Shown here piece after piece: positions 13,991-22,802 of a stretch of 45,134 nucleotides of DNA; within the stretch, counting starts at the first letter, position 1, and the number at the start of each line of letters is the position of its first letter. The DNA is taken from IMG/VR virus record IMGVR_UViG_3300009428_002659, positions 1 to 45,134 of that record; one strand, 5' to 3'. The notes beneath the pieces were generated by a model. It made no database searches and had not been told where the DNA came from. It was given only the letters and a program-made list of their open reading frames with translations. This stretch comes from a virus. The position numbers were made by a program, and so were the translations under genes.

Positions 13991-14011
13991 AACTTAAATT
14001 TATTTTATTTA

Positions 14012-14356
14012 TTATTTCCAATATAACTGTACCATTACTATCATAAATGCCAGTAACAGTGTAACTCCTGTTTTAACTGTAATACCTTCTCCTAAGTGTG
14101 TATAAGTCAGTATAGCCATTACTACCATACCTGCAGAAAATCCTATTAACCTACCAGGCCATAAAAGTCCATCGAACCCTGCTACCACATACCTTGAAGC
14201 ATAAATTAAAATATAACTAATAGGTATACCTAAACAGGCCATAAGTAATGGTCTTTCCTTTACCCAGTTACTAAAGAACTGAGAGTTAGTCTGGTACCAT
14301 ATCATACTTTGTGCTGCTGTGAACAGTATAATCGCTATAACTATATTTCTATTCAC
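14012..14356 (-). CDS. Hypothetical integral membrane protein (114 aa)
   Basis: Four hydrophobic segments are visible: IVIAIILFTAAQSMIW, PLLMACLGIPISYILIYA, LIGFSAGMVVMAILTY and VTLLLAFMIVMVQLYW. The start overlaps the thioredoxin gene by 8 bases. No family recognised. Confidence 0.65.
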   Translation of the reverse strand: MNRNIVIAIILFTAAQSMIWYQTNSQFFSNWVKERPLLMACLGIPISYILIYASRYVVAGFDGLLWPGRLIGFSAGMVVMAILTYTHLGEGITVKTGVTLLLAFMIVMVQLYWK

Positions 14357-14609
14357 TTCCTATAAATCCTTTTAATCTCTTTTCATCCATTCTTCCGGAT
14401 TCCGATTTAACGTTGTCACCGTCTATTACAACAGTTGTAGGTATTCCATTAACTTTATACTCTGCTGCTAATCCTGTTGTATCTGTTTCAACATTAATAT
14501 TAACAAATTCGTACTTGTCTTTTAATTCTTCTGATACTTTGTCAAAAGTTTTAGCGTATACTTTACAAGGTCCGCACCAGTCTGCGTAAAATTTAATTAC
14601 TTTAATCAT
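14349..14609 (-). CDS. Thioredoxin
   Basis: 86 aa thioredoxin fold with the active site YADWCGPCK near residues 8-16 and the cis-Pro segment NGIPTTVV. It is shorter than cellular thioredoxins (about 105 aa), as is usual in phages. It lies downstream of the ribonucleotide reductase genes and probably re-reduces NrdA, whose C-terminal tail keeps a C-x-x-C pair. Confidence 0.88.
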   Translation of the reverse strand: MIKVIKFYADWCGPCKVYAKTFDKVSEELKDKYEFVNINVETDTTGLAAEYKVNGIPTTVVIDGDNVKSESGRMDEKRLKGFIGSE

Positions 14610-14737
14610 TTTCTACCTCTATCTTTAAAGTTGCTAAATCTTGATTTTTTTCCTGTAGTTGAAGAGGTTTTTATTCCTCTTGTTTTAAGCCACTCTATAG
14701 TCTGTGTATAGAGTTGTTTACTTGAGTTTTTTGACAT
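14606..14737 (-). CDS. Small basic 43-aa protein
   Basis: The ATG at 14737-14735 opens 43 codons (MSKNSSKQLYTQTIEWLKTR ... NFKDRGRK) whose TGA overlaps the thioredoxin ATG by 3 bases. It is the first frame after the promoter motif at 14764-14773. Basic and serine-rich; function unknown. Confidence 0.6.
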   Translation of the reverse strand: MSKNSSKQLYTQTIEWLKTRGIKTSSTTGKKSRFSNFKDRGRK

Positions 14738-14763
14738 ATAACTTTGATTTATGATTATATAAT

Positions 14764-14773
14764 AATATAAGAA
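14764..14773 (-). promoter_or_regulatory. Promoter motif TTCTTATATT
   Basis: Coding strand TTTCTTATATTATTATATAA, about 27 bases before the 43-aa gene. Confidence 0.55.
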
Positions 14774-14792
14774 AAATTATACTAAAAAACAA

Positions 14793-15206
14793 CTATTTTA
14801 CATTATTTCCATCTACGGATATTTCATGCCAAAACACTCTACCTTCTTCAATCGCCTTTTTTATATTCTTCTGTTTTCCCATAAGAAACGCGCTACCGCT
14901 TTTTACTTCTACGAAATGTACCGAGCATTTATTCTTACTTCCAGTATCTTTAAAAGCAACGTAGTCTATTGGCATACCTAAGAACGTACAATCTTCAGGA
15001 GGTACTGGAAAGTCGGTCATAAATGGTACGAAGTGTTCTATAGTCTTACCCCATTGTACAGCACCGGATCTTTTTTTAGCATCTCTTCTTATCTCTGCTC
15101 TTTCACTTTCAAAGTCGGCTTTTAAGTTTGCTATCTTTTTTTTATAGAGTAAAGTAACTCCTCCTAGACTAACTAGGAGAAGTGTAATTAAAATTATATA
15201 TATCAT
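14793..15206 (-). CDS. Membrane-anchored Holliday-junction-resolvase-related nuclease
   Basis: 137 aa. An N-terminal hydrophobic helix (IYIILITLLLVSLGGVTLLY) is followed by a basic coiled stretch and a PD-(D/E)XK-like core: PIDYVAF (Asp), then HFVEVKSGSA (E-x-K) and QKNIKKAIEEGRVFWHE. This order and the F-P-x-x-P start match the PF10107-type 'endonuclease related to archaeal Holliday junction resolvase'. A role in recombination intermediates is known only by similarity. It sits just downstream of nrdA. Confidence 0.75.
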   Translation of the reverse strand: MIYIILITLLLVSLGGVTLLYKKKIANLKADFESERAEIRRDAKKRSGAVQWGKTIEHFVPFMTDFPVPPEDCTFLGMPIDYVAFKDTGSKNKCSVHFVEVKSGSAFLMGKQKNIKKAIEEGRVFWHEISVDGNNVK

Positions 15207-15216
15207 AACTTGTATT

Positions 15217-16935
15217 TTAACCTTCGCAGGCGCTACATGTTAACAGTTCTTGGGAGAATTGCTGTGCAGCATTTAAGTTGTACTGGTAGTATAGTGATTT
15301 GATTCCTTTATCGAAAGCGTCTAAATGAAGTTTAATTACGTCTTTAGGAGCTGAATTAGGGTGGATTGCTAGATTAATAGATTGTCCCATATCTATATGC
15401 TTCTGTCTTTGGGCAGCTAAATTTATTACATCTACTTGAGATATTTCATGGAATAGCTTAAAGACATCTTTTTCATGTTCTGATAGGAAGTCTAAATGTT
15501 GTACAGAACTTCCGTAGTTTAGTATACTCTCCCAAACTTCTTCTGTGTCTTTTCCTTTGCTTCTAAGTAGTGCTTCTAATTCTCTATTCTTCCATTCTAC
15601 TTGTACTTTGGCTACCATTTTTTCTCCATAGTTTATTTTATGAGGTTCAATACCCTCACTGTATGCCATTGTAACTCCTCCATCTATAAAGCTAGTAGAT
15701 TTTTTAGGAGCTTGAGCCATACGACTTGTATTACGCTCTCCGTAACCCTCTAACATTTTAGGTTCTCCGAAATGCTTAGCCATCCACTTAGATGCTCTAT
15801 CTCCTTCTTTCCTCATAGTAGAGAATATATCTCCGTTAACAGTAATAGAAGGTACTGTTCCGAATGCTATACTATTCTTCTGCAGGTAGGAGTGGAATGA
15901 AGAGATTCCCATACCAATTGCTCTATGCTCTTTTGCAAATTTAATAGCAGCTTTAATTGCTGGTATTTTTTCACCTTTCTCTATGTACTCTTCTATAACG
16001 CAATCTAGTAGGATATTCATATCAAACAGAAAGTTAGGGTCTTGTTTTATTTCGTCCCAATGGTATGCGTTTATAGAAGACAAGCAGCAAGCGAATGTCT
16101 TTTCGTAATCTGTATATTCGATAGCTTCAGCACATATGTTAGCGTTACGTATTCTCATACCTTTATCTATATATGCTTGAGAAATACCTTTATTTGAATT
16201 TTCTTCATCTAGAATATACGGAAATCCAGCTTCTTTTCTAGTGTTTAGTATCTTAGTGAATATCTTTCTCTTTTCTTTATCGCCATCCTTTAGTGCTTGT
16301 CTAAAACCTTCAGGAAGTACAACTGCAGTGGTAACTGTAGTCAGAAATCTCTGTTTATCCTTAGGTATACGTTCTGTTCCGATATCTAGGAAATCCATGA
16401 TTTCTGGGTGGTCTGCATCGCAGTAGAAGGTGATAAATCCTCTTCTTTGAGAATTTTGAGCTGTCTTACTCATCATATCTGCGTAGAGTTCTATCCATTC
16501 CATAATACTATTAGCTTCTCCCCCAGATTTAATAGGAGAACCAAGCGGACGTAGGTCAGATACGTTTACAGCAGTACCTGCACCCCTACTTGCTAATATA
16601 CCTGTTTCGTAAAACCTCTTGTAAATACCGTCTATAGAGTCTTCTATTATAGAGTGGTTACAGCTAATTGGTAGGTTGTGCTCTGAGCCGAATGATCTTA
16701 GTACCGGTGTGGAGAATGAAGGCCATCCTTTAGCGGTATAGCTTTCAAATCTCTTACCTATCCCTTTTAGGTATTCTCTTGCTTCTTCTGTCTTTGCTAA
16801 CTGGTTAGAGTATTTTTGTACTGTGTCACATATTGACTGGAACCTCTGTTCTGGTGTTTCTCCTTCATTTAAGTAACCTCTTTTTAACATATCTCTTTGC
16901 TCCTTATCCTTGAGCCATTCCAAATTTAATCCCAT
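15217..16935 (-). CDS. nrdA: Class I ribonucleotide reductase, large (alpha) subunit
   Basis: 572 aa. It reduces ribonucleoside diphosphates to deoxy forms. Visible active-site elements: SCNHS (first redox Cys), NANICAEAIEY (Asn, thiyl-radical Cys, Glu), CCLSSINAY (second redox Cys), SLYYQYN (the Tyr pair of the radical path) and a TCSACEG C-terminal C-x-x-C tail. It is shorter than E. coli NrdA (about 760 aa) and lacks an N-terminal ATP-cone, so dATP shut-off is probably absent. It overlaps nrdB by 10 bases. Confidence 0.95.
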   Translation of the reverse strand: MGLNLEWLKDKEQRDMLKRGYLNEGETPEQRFQSICDTVQKYSNQLAKTEEAREYLKGIGKRFESYTAKGWPSFSTPVLRSFGSEHNLPISCNHSIIEDSIDGIYKRFYETGILASRGAGTAVNVSDLRPLGSPIKSGGEANSIMEWIELYADMMSKTAQNSQRRGFITFYCDADHPEIMDFLDIGTERIPKDKQRFLTTVTTAVVLPEGFRQALKDGDKEKRKIFTKILNTRKEAGFPYILDEENSNKGISQAYIDKGMRIRNANICAEAIEYTDYEKTFACCLSSINAYHWDEIKQDPNFLFDMNILLDCVIEEYIEKGEKIPAIKAAIKFAKEHRAIGMGISSFHSYLQKNSIAFGTVPSITVNGDIFSTMRKEGDRASKWMAKHFGEPKMLEGYGERNTSRMAQAPKKSTSFIDGGVTMAYSEGIEPHKINYGEKMVAKVQVEWKNRELEALLRSKGKDTEEVWESILNYGSSVQHLDFLSEHEKDVFKLFHEISQVDVINLAAQRQKHIDMGQSINLAIHPNSAPKDVIKLHLDAFDKGIKSLYYQYNLNAAQQFSQELLTCSACEG

Positions 16936-17903
16936 GCGTCTTCTGTAATTAAGTTTTGTTTATTATAATCTGTGCTTTTTTGTGCGAAAAAATCGAAGGA
17001 AATTGGTGCTTTTGCCATTCTATCAAAATATTCTGTTGGTTTTAGTAGTTCTTTGTCTACTTCAAACTCTTTCTTATACCCTATCAACTCTAATCCGTGG
17101 TTAAGTCTTTGTTTTGTATATTCTTTAATTACTGCTTTAGGCATAAACTCCAATTCTCCTTTTTCGAACACCCAGTCAATTAGCTCTTCTTCTGCTACAA
17201 GTGCTTTTCGAATATTTCTACGAATCTTATCTTCCATCTCTGCATCAAACCACTCCGGATTTTCGTCTTTAATAATTTTTATCAGTTCTGCACCAAATTG
17301 AGCGTGTATAGCTTCTTCTTTCGAAGTTGCATTAACAACTGTTGTAAAGTTAGTAAACATATTCTTATACTTACCGAATGCTGATATTGTTAGAAAGTTA
17401 GCAAATAAACTTGCATTCTCCACCAGTAGGGTAAATAAAATCAGTGATTTTGTAAACTCTTTATTAGATCTAGATGTATATCCTTTTAAGTACTTATTCA
17501 AATAGCGCACCCTACCTGCTATTTCAGGTATTTCCATAATATCTTCAAACGCTCCGTCTAAACCTAGTAGATCTAACCCCTGTTTATATGTTCTCCTATG
17601 TACAACCTCATTCCCTGCAAATACATGTCCTGCATCTGCTATTTCTGTCTTTGGACACCTAATATCTATCCTAGCCCATGACGTTTTTACTTTATTTTCA
17701 ACTACTCCTATACAGAGCATAGATCTCTTCATTGCTTCTTGCTCATGGGGTTTAAACTTTGTCTTAAAGTCCCTGACATCTCTGTCGTAGTCAAAATGTT
17801 CTGGTGTCCAGAAAGCTTCCCAAATTACGTTTGCATACCTAAGTAAATGTGGGTAATCGTTTCCTCTAACATCTTCGCTTGGTTCGAATATGTTCTTTTT
17901 CAT
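16926..17903 (-). CDS. nrdB: Class I ribonucleotide reductase, small (beta) subunit
   Basis: 325 aa ferritin-like protein. The ligands are visible: VVENKVKTSW (Glu in place of the E. coli Asp84), NEVVHRRTY (Glu, His and the radical Tyr with E-x2-H-x3-Y spacing), LVENASLF (Glu) and SKEEAIHAQFG (Glu and His). The Glu at the first site is common in Bacteroidota/phage NrdB. It follows an intrinsic terminator; no clear member of the promoter classes was seen directly upstream. Confidence 0.95.
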   Translation of the reverse strand: MKKNIFEPSEDVRGNDYPHLLRYANVIWEAFWTPEHFDYDRDVRDFKTKFKPHEQEAMKRSMLCIGVVENKVKTSWARIDIRCPKTEIADAGHVFAGNEVVHRRTYKQGLDLLGLDGAFEDIMEIPEIAGRVRYLNKYLKGYTSRSNKEFTKSLILFTLLVENASLFANFLTISAFGKYKNMFTNFTTVVNATSKEEAIHAQFGAELIKIIKDENPEWFDAEMEDKIRRNIRKALVAEEELIDWVFEKGELEFMPKAVIKEYTKQRLNHGLELIGYKKEFEVDKELLKPTEYFDRMAKAPISFDFFAQKSTDYNKQNLITEDAWD

Positions 17904-17940
17904 AAATTTTAAATTGTTAGTTTGTTAATAGTACTAGATT

Positions 17941-17978
17941 AAAAAATCTCCAATAGAGAGGTACTTTTTATTGGAGAT
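17941..17978 (-). terminator. Intrinsic terminator after the helicase gene
   Basis: A perfect 10-bp inverted repeat ATCTCCAATA / TATTGGAGAT (17946-17978) is followed on the minus strand by TTTTTT. It ends the SSB-UvsX-exonuclease-helicase transcript before nrdB. Confidence 0.88.
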
Positions 17979-18002
17979 GATATCATAAATAGCATATATA
18001 TT

Positions 18003-19349
18003 CTACTTTTTGTCAAATAATTCAGACATCTTTTCTCTAGATAGGGTAAATGTAGGTCCACCGTTACCTCCGTCTAGATCTTCCAAGTCTGTTTTCCCTT
18101 CGAACTCAATATGGCCGTTATTGGTATCCATTTTTAAGTTATAGGTCATACCGTCTTGTCCGTACCTGTTTTTCATAACATGCCATCTACCGGTTCCTAA
18201 TACTTTATCTTCTTTCATTCTAGAAAGAGAGAAGCACATATCAGCTACCATCATTTTATCATAAGATCCGGCTGCTTTATCTCCTTCGATAACTGAGTCT
18301 TTAGCTCCCATTCTATTAACCTGAGACGGAGTAATTATCGGGATTTTTAATTCTTTAGCTAATCCCTTAGTCGCAATAAATACATCATCTATCTCGTCTT
18401 TACGTTCTGAGTATTTTCCTTTTGAAGGTGCTCTTAAGTAGTCTACGTAGTCAATTATTACTAAATCCGGTTTATGTTCCATATCTATACACTTTTGGAT
18501 ATGTGACTTAATTGTATTAACTGTTGCTCCTTTAGGTGCATACTCCTTTACTATAAGCTTACCTTTAAGGTTATCTACATAAATCTGTACATCTTTCCTG
18601 TAATCATTTACTATGTCTATTGAATGCCCTGTAAAGTAGCAGTCAAATCTCTTACCTACATAGTCTTCACCGAGCTCTAAGGTATAGTAGTTTACATTAA
18701 ATCCCATCTTAACCGCATGGGCTGCCATTGCTACACAAGCCCAACTTTTTCCTCCTCCAGGATTTCCAAAAACGATTGCTAAATCTCCAGGACCGAAACC
18801 TCCCTGTATTCCTTCGTTTAGAGTAGGCCAAGGAGTAGGCACTGTTGGCCTATAGTCCGTTCTGTATCTAGATTCTACGTCTTTATTGTACTCGTGCCCG
18901 ATATTCTTATCCATTCCGGCCTTCATAGCCTTTTCTATAGTATTCCTAATACCGTCAAAATCACCGGCTTTTAGTAAATCAGTAGAGTTAAGGATAGCTT
19001 GCTTCATCTCTTGATTCTTACAGAAAGTTGTAAATTCTTCCTGTACGTAATCTAAATCATCTTGAGATGCTTCGTATGAGTTACGTAATTCCTCTTTTAA
19101 TGCTACTTTTAGTATATCATTCTCAATTTTCTGTAACTCGACTTTTAATACGTCCATTGTTACAGTAGTATGATACTTATCGAAGTAACTTATTAGTTCA
19201 TTAATAATCCACTTGTGTGCGTCTGAGTCAAAATAATCTTCTTGTAATACGTCTCTTACGTTAAGAAGAAAGCTTTTGTCTGTTAGTAATGAGCCCAATA
19301 CCTTCAGCTGGAATCCTTTTCCATACTGATTCAATGCTTTTAATGTCAT
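18003..19349 (-). CDS. Replicative DNA helicase, DnaB/gp41-like
   Basis: 448 aa hexameric helicase. An N-terminal DnaB-N-like helical domain (about 1-150) precedes the RecA-like core with Walker A GNPGGGKSW, Walker B PDLVIIDYVDYL, the TPSQVNRMG motif and the KNRYGQDG arginine-finger region. It would unwind the fork and recruit primase; no primase is in the window. It ends at a strong terminator. Confidence 0.93.
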   Translation of the reverse strand: MTLKALNQYGKGFQLKVLGSLLTDKSFLLNVRDVLQEDYFDSDAHKWIINELISYFDKYHTTVTMDVLKVELQKIENDILKVALKEELRNSYEASQDDLDYVQEEFTTFCKNQEMKQAILNSTDLLKAGDFDGIRNTIEKAMKAGMDKNIGHEYNKDVESRYRTDYRPTVPTPWPTLNEGIQGGFGPGDLAIVFGNPGGGKSWACVAMAAHAVKMGFNVNYYTLELGEDYVGKRFDCYFTGHSIDIVNDYRKDVQIYVDNLKGKLIVKEYAPKGATVNTIKSHIQKCIDMEHKPDLVIIDYVDYLRAPSKGKYSERKDEIDDVFIATKGLAKELKIPIITPSQVNRMGAKDSVIEGDKAAGSYDKMMVADMCFSLSRMKEDKVLGTGRWHVMKNRYGQDGMTYNLKMDTNNGHIEFEGKTDLEDLDGGNGGPTFTLSREKMSELFDKK

Positions 19350-19353
19350 AACC

Positions 19354-20388
19354 TTATTTTTTTAAAACCGTTAACCCTCTAAAGTTCTCTAACCAACCTT
19401 CAGTATTTTTAGTTATCCCTTCGATCTTGTCTTGATCTAAAAGATGTAGAAATGCCCCTGATTGTAGATTGGGAATGTCACTCTTTATTATATTTAATAT
19501 ATGATCTTTTTCTTTAGTATCCAACGAAGTTTCATGTAAATCCATTAATTTAAAATTAGTTTCTACACGATCCCATTCTGTTATTATCTTAGGAAAGATC
19601 TTTTTAAATTTCTTGTCTTCTAATTTAGCAGCACACACATCATAAACGTATTGTAATGACATTTTAGGTTTATCAACTAAGTCTGGAAATTCCGATATTA
19701 TCGTTTTTATCCCCAGCCCTTTGACTCCTGCTAAATTATCGGAGTTATCCCCTAATAGTGCCTTCACTAAATTATAATTCTCAGGAAGTACTTTTAGTTC
19801 TTCAAAGATATTATCTTCTTTAAATACTTTCTTTTTTATAGGAGCATATACTTCTACCGTATCGTCTACTAACTGTAAAAAGTCTTTATCAGAGGACACT
19901 ATTGTACACTTCTTAACATTAGAAGCAGAGGCTCTTTTAGCTATGTACGCTATTACGTCATCAGCTTCTAGTTTCTCCATAGATATTTGCTGTACAGGAA
20001 GACATTCAAGGTAATCTTGAGTCCTAAATAGTTGTCCGATTAGAGCTTCTTGTTCTTCTGCTTTAGAATCATATAAGCCCCAGTGTGTAATCCTCGATGT
20101 AGCACGTTGTGCTTTGTAGTTCGGGTCTATATTTTTTCTATTAGCAGATCCACCTTTACCGTCCCATACTATAACCACTCTAGTAGGGTCAAAAGTTCGA
20201 GTTACAAATCCTAAGGATCGCATGAAGCCTACAAGACCACCTATATGGTGGCCTGCGGGGTTCATTGCTTTAAGAAGTGAAAAGCTACGGATTAGCATAT
20301 TCATAGCATCTATAACCAGTATATGGTCATTCAACTCTCTGGGAGGACGTTCTTTTAAGCCGTCTAGTAATTGATCGTATTTAGCCAT
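19354..20388 (-). CDS. 5'-3' exonuclease / RNase H (FEN-like)
   Basis: 344 aa. Acidic metal-binding blocks of the Pol I 5'-3' exonuclease/T4 RNase H family are present: LVIDAMNML, VVIVWDGKGG, EADDVIAYIA, IVSSDKDFLQL and LLGDNSDNLAGVKGLG (helix-hairpin-helix). It would remove RNA primers, complementing family-A polymerases that lack this domain. The stop is 4 bases before the helicase start. Confidence 0.92.
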   Translation of the reverse strand: MAKYDQLLDGLKERPPRELNDHILVIDAMNMLIRSFSLLKAMNPAGHHIGGLVGFMRSLGFVTRTFDPTRVVIVWDGKGGSANRKNIDPNYKAQRATSRITHWGLYDSKAEEQEALIGQLFRTQDYLECLPVQQISMEKLEADDVIAYIAKRASASNVKKCTIVSSDKDFLQLVDDTVEVYAPIKKKVFKEDNIFEELKVLPENYNLVKALLGDNSDNLAGVKGLGIKTIISEFPDLVDKPKMSLQYVYDVCAAKLEDKKFKKIFPKIITEWDRVETNFKLMDLHETSLDTKEKDHILNIIKSDIPNLQSGAFLHLLDQDKIEGITKNTEGWLENFRGLTVLKK

Positions 20389-21461
20389 TAATCTAGTATG
20401 TTTGGAGTTATAGTTTCTTCTTCTAAGTCTCCTTCTTCGATTAAGTCGAAATCTATACTACCTACTAGTTTTAGCCAATGCTCTTTGTGTGCATCTCTAT
20501 ACTTATCAATTGCTTTTTTATCATCTTCGATAAATCCATGGGACGTCATAACAACTCTACCTCTTGACTGCACTCCTCCAATATGGTTCTTTTCAATCTG
20601 TATATTCGTTCTTTTAGCAAACTCTACTTGAAGACCGTTCTTTACAGCTTTAATTTTAGAAGTACCTGGATTAGTGATGTTACCGAAAGTTACTACTAAT
20701 GTAGCATCGTACCACATAGACATTCCACCTTTATTCTGCAACTTAGGTTGACCCATAGGATGCTCTGGTTTCATAGTCCATACCTTATTAATAGCTACTA
20801 ACGTATTTGTATAAGGTGAATTCTCTTTTCTAGATAATAAAATCTTTTGATTTAAGTTATTACCAAATTGAGTAGACATAGCTCCTGCATTCCATTCATT
20901 ATTGTTCTTATTAGAACGTACTGATAAATCACAGGGTATTGATCCGATCGAATCCCAGAAGAAACACATATCATGAGGTAAATTACCTTTTGATTGTTCA
21001 TCGATTAAGTCAGCCATATGTACAGCTACTTCCTCAATTGTGTTTAACGTTCCTCTATCCGCATATAAGAAAAAACCTTCGTAGTCTGTAACTTTCCCGT
21101 TTTCATCTAATACCTCTGTGAATTCTAGTCCCATTTCCTTAGCATGTTCCCATGACCACTTCATCTCTGAGATAATAAATACCGGTAAAACACCTTGCTT
21201 TTGTGCATTAACTGCAGCTTCTAATAGAGCAGTTGTTTTTCCTGTATCACTATGACCTCTTAGTAGGGTAATATGTCCTGTAGGAATACCCGGTAATGAA
21301 GTTATGTCTTGGAATGCTTTCGATAAAGGAATCCATCCCTGTTCTTTAAACTTTACAGATGCATTAGAGAAGCCTTTCTTCTTCTTAAAATTACCTAAAT
21401 TAAAGCCCTTCTTTACTGCCGCGGATGCGGCTGCTTTTACTTCTTTTCTCTGTTTTGCCAT
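20388..21461 (-). CDS. RecA/UvsX-like recombinase
   Basis: 357 aa. Walker A GHSDTGKTT follows the LPGIPTGHITLL block. Walker B is MCFFWDSIGSIP, and the L2-like region is GNNLNQKILLSRKEN. The C-terminal HIGGVQSRGRVV lies after the core. UvsX drives strand exchange and recombination-dependent replication in T4-like phages, on DNA coated by the SSB encoded just upstream. Confidence 0.92.
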   Translation of the reverse strand: MAKQRKEVKAAASAAVKKGFNLGNFKKKKGFSNASVKFKEQGWIPLSKAFQDITSLPGIPTGHITLLRGHSDTGKTTALLEAAVNAQKQGVLPVFIISEMKWSWEHAKEMGLEFTEVLDENGKVTDYEGFFLYADRGTLNTIEEVAVHMADLIDEQSKGNLPHDMCFFWDSIGSIPCDLSVRSNKNNNEWNAGAMSTQFGNNLNQKILLSRKENSPYTNTLVAINKVWTMKPEHPMGQPKLQNKGGMSMWYDATLVVTFGNITNPGTSKIKAVKNGLQVEFAKRTNIQIEKNHIGGVQSRGRVVMTSHGFIEDDKKAIDKYRDAHKEHWLKLVGSIDFDLIEEGDLEEETITPNILD

Positions 21462-21463
21462 AT

Positions 21464-22270
21464 TTACTCGTTGAATAAGTCATCAAATTTACTAACTGTG
21501 TCTTTGTTGCCAGCCGTAGCTGTTTCCAAAGTAAAGTCTGTTTTTTGTTGACCTAAGCTTTCTGGCAGTTTATCCTCTTTAGTAGTACTCGGAGTATCAT
21601 TACTCTCTTCTACTGCATTTGGATCTAAATATGCTTGTAGTTTCTTCTTAATAAACTCGTAATCATACTGGGTATGTACTTCTACCGGGTTAGGTTGAGT
21701 CTTTAACCAAGTATCTACATGTTCGTTGTTATCTGATAATGGAGTTTGTTTTGGTTTAATTCTAACAGTAGTTTCAGGGTAAGGATTACCTTTTTGTTGT
21801 TCTACTACCATATCCCATCCGTTTATTACGTCTGTGAAGTCCCCAATATCTTCATCTTCTGCTAAAGCAAGTAATGCTTTATAGATTGTTACTCCGAATC
21901 CCCATAATCGGACTCCTTTATCCTCTTCTCCTCTTACTATAACTGGTGCAAAAATACGAGTTTTAGGTGAGATCTTTCCCGATAATGACCAATTGTCTTT
22001 ATCACTTGTCTTTCTTAACTCTTTAACAAATTCCTCAATAGGGTCCTGCTTGCCAAAATTGGAAAGTGCTACCATTGGAAATTTACCAATTCCGTAGTGA
22101 AATTTTAACTCCTTAAAGGGAAAAGAAGGATCAGATGCAGACGGTACAATACGTATTGTCTGTTTACCTAATTCTGGTTTCCAAAAGATTTTAGTGTAGT
22201 CTGTTTTTTCTCTCTCCTGACCATTAGAGTTAAGAGCATCTAGTTTAGCTCTGATTGCATTGATATCCAT
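21464..22270 (-). CDS. Single-stranded DNA-binding protein (gp32-like)
   Basis: 268 aa. The N-terminus DINAIRAKLDALN is the gp32-type self-interaction segment. The core contains FWKPELGKQTIRIVP, then FKELKFHYGIGK and LWGFGVTIYKALL, characteristic of phage gp32-type OB folds. The C-terminus is low-complexity and acidic (ending VSKFDDLFNE), as needed for partner binding. The zinc-ribbon Cys of T4 gp32 are absent. It is the first gene of the replication operon. Confidence 0.9.
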   Translation of the reverse strand: MDINAIRAKLDALNSNGQEREKTDYTKIFWKPELGKQTIRIVPSASDPSFPFKELKFHYGIGKFPMVALSNFGKQDPIEEFVKELRKTSDKDNWSLSGKISPKTRIFAPVIVRGEEDKGVRLWGFGVTIYKALLALAEDEDIGDFTDVINGWDMVVEQQKGNPYPETTVRIKPKQTPLSDNNEHVDTWLKTQPNPVEVHTQYDYEFIKKKLQAYLDPNAVEESNDTPSTTKEDKLPESLGQQKTDFTLETATAGNKDTVSKFDDLFNE

Positions 22271-22300
22271 ATAACTGATTTTAAATTATAACTTATTATT

Positions 22301-22310
22301 AATATAGGAA
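22301..22310 (-). promoter_or_regulatory. Promoter motif TTCCTATATT before SSB
   Basis: One-base variant of the recurrent motif, 31 bases before the SSB start and just after a probable terminator. Confidence 0.5.
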
Positions 22311-22338
22311 TAAAAAATCAAAGAGCCAACTAAAGCTC
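22311..22338 (-). terminator. Probable intrinsic terminator
   Basis: On the minus strand GAGCT-UUAGUU-GGCTC (5 pairs including one U-G) is followed by TTTGATTTTTT. It overlaps the stop of the 150-aa gene. Confidence 0.5.
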
Positions 22339-22782
22339 AATAATTTTATATAACTTTGTGTTTACTCTTTTGAGTTCCGGACCTTTAGTAAGAAGTACGC
22401 AATTGCGATAATCAGGCCAGTTTATTCTATAGCTAGTATCTAATGTACCGCCGTTAAGTTCTTTAATTAATGTGTTTAAGGCATTAATAGTATAAAGAGT
22501 ATTAGTTTCTTTCTTTCTATGTACTAGTATAGTGTTATCTATAAAAGCTCCTACATTTCCAAAATCTACATTATATGTACACATATATTCATCTTGACTT
22601 TTAGAATACAGTACAAATATTTTATTATATATAATTTTGTATCTATCTTGAATTGATGTTAAAACCTCTTCAAGTCCTTCTTCTGTCGAAAAGGTACAAA
22701 ACAGCTTATTGCTCATATCGTCGCTGGTAAAAATAGGTTCTATATCGTAATCGAACCTTGGTGTATTAGTTGTTGTTATCAT
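22330..22782 (-). CDS. Hypothetical 150-aa phage protein
   Basis: No function recognised. A soluble protein whose C-terminal half (TLYTINALNTLIKELNGG, then RINWPDYRNCVLL) looks like a conserved phage family, but I cannot name it. It is transcribed between the short polymerase and the SSB, so a replication role is plausible by position only. Confidence 0.7.
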   Translation of the reverse strand: MITTTNTPRFDYDIEPIFTSDDMSNKLFCTFSTEEGLEEVLTSIQDRYKIIYNKIFVLYSKSQDEYMCTYNVDFGNVGAFIDNTILVHRKKETNTLYTINALNTLIKELNGGTLDTSYRINWPDYRNCVLLTKGPELKRVNTKLYKIIEL

Positions 22783-22802
22783 ATATAAATAGTTGTGCTG
22801 AT

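Noticed and set aside
17904-17940. Promoter immediately before nrdB
   Set aside because: The AT-rich stretch has no convincing copy of either recurrent motif, so no site was called although the preceding terminator implies one or read-through.
22784-22791. TATTTATA copy at the start of the 150-aa gene
   Set aside because: It lies 2 bases before the ATG, too close to be that gene's promoter without a leaderless start; not listed as a site.
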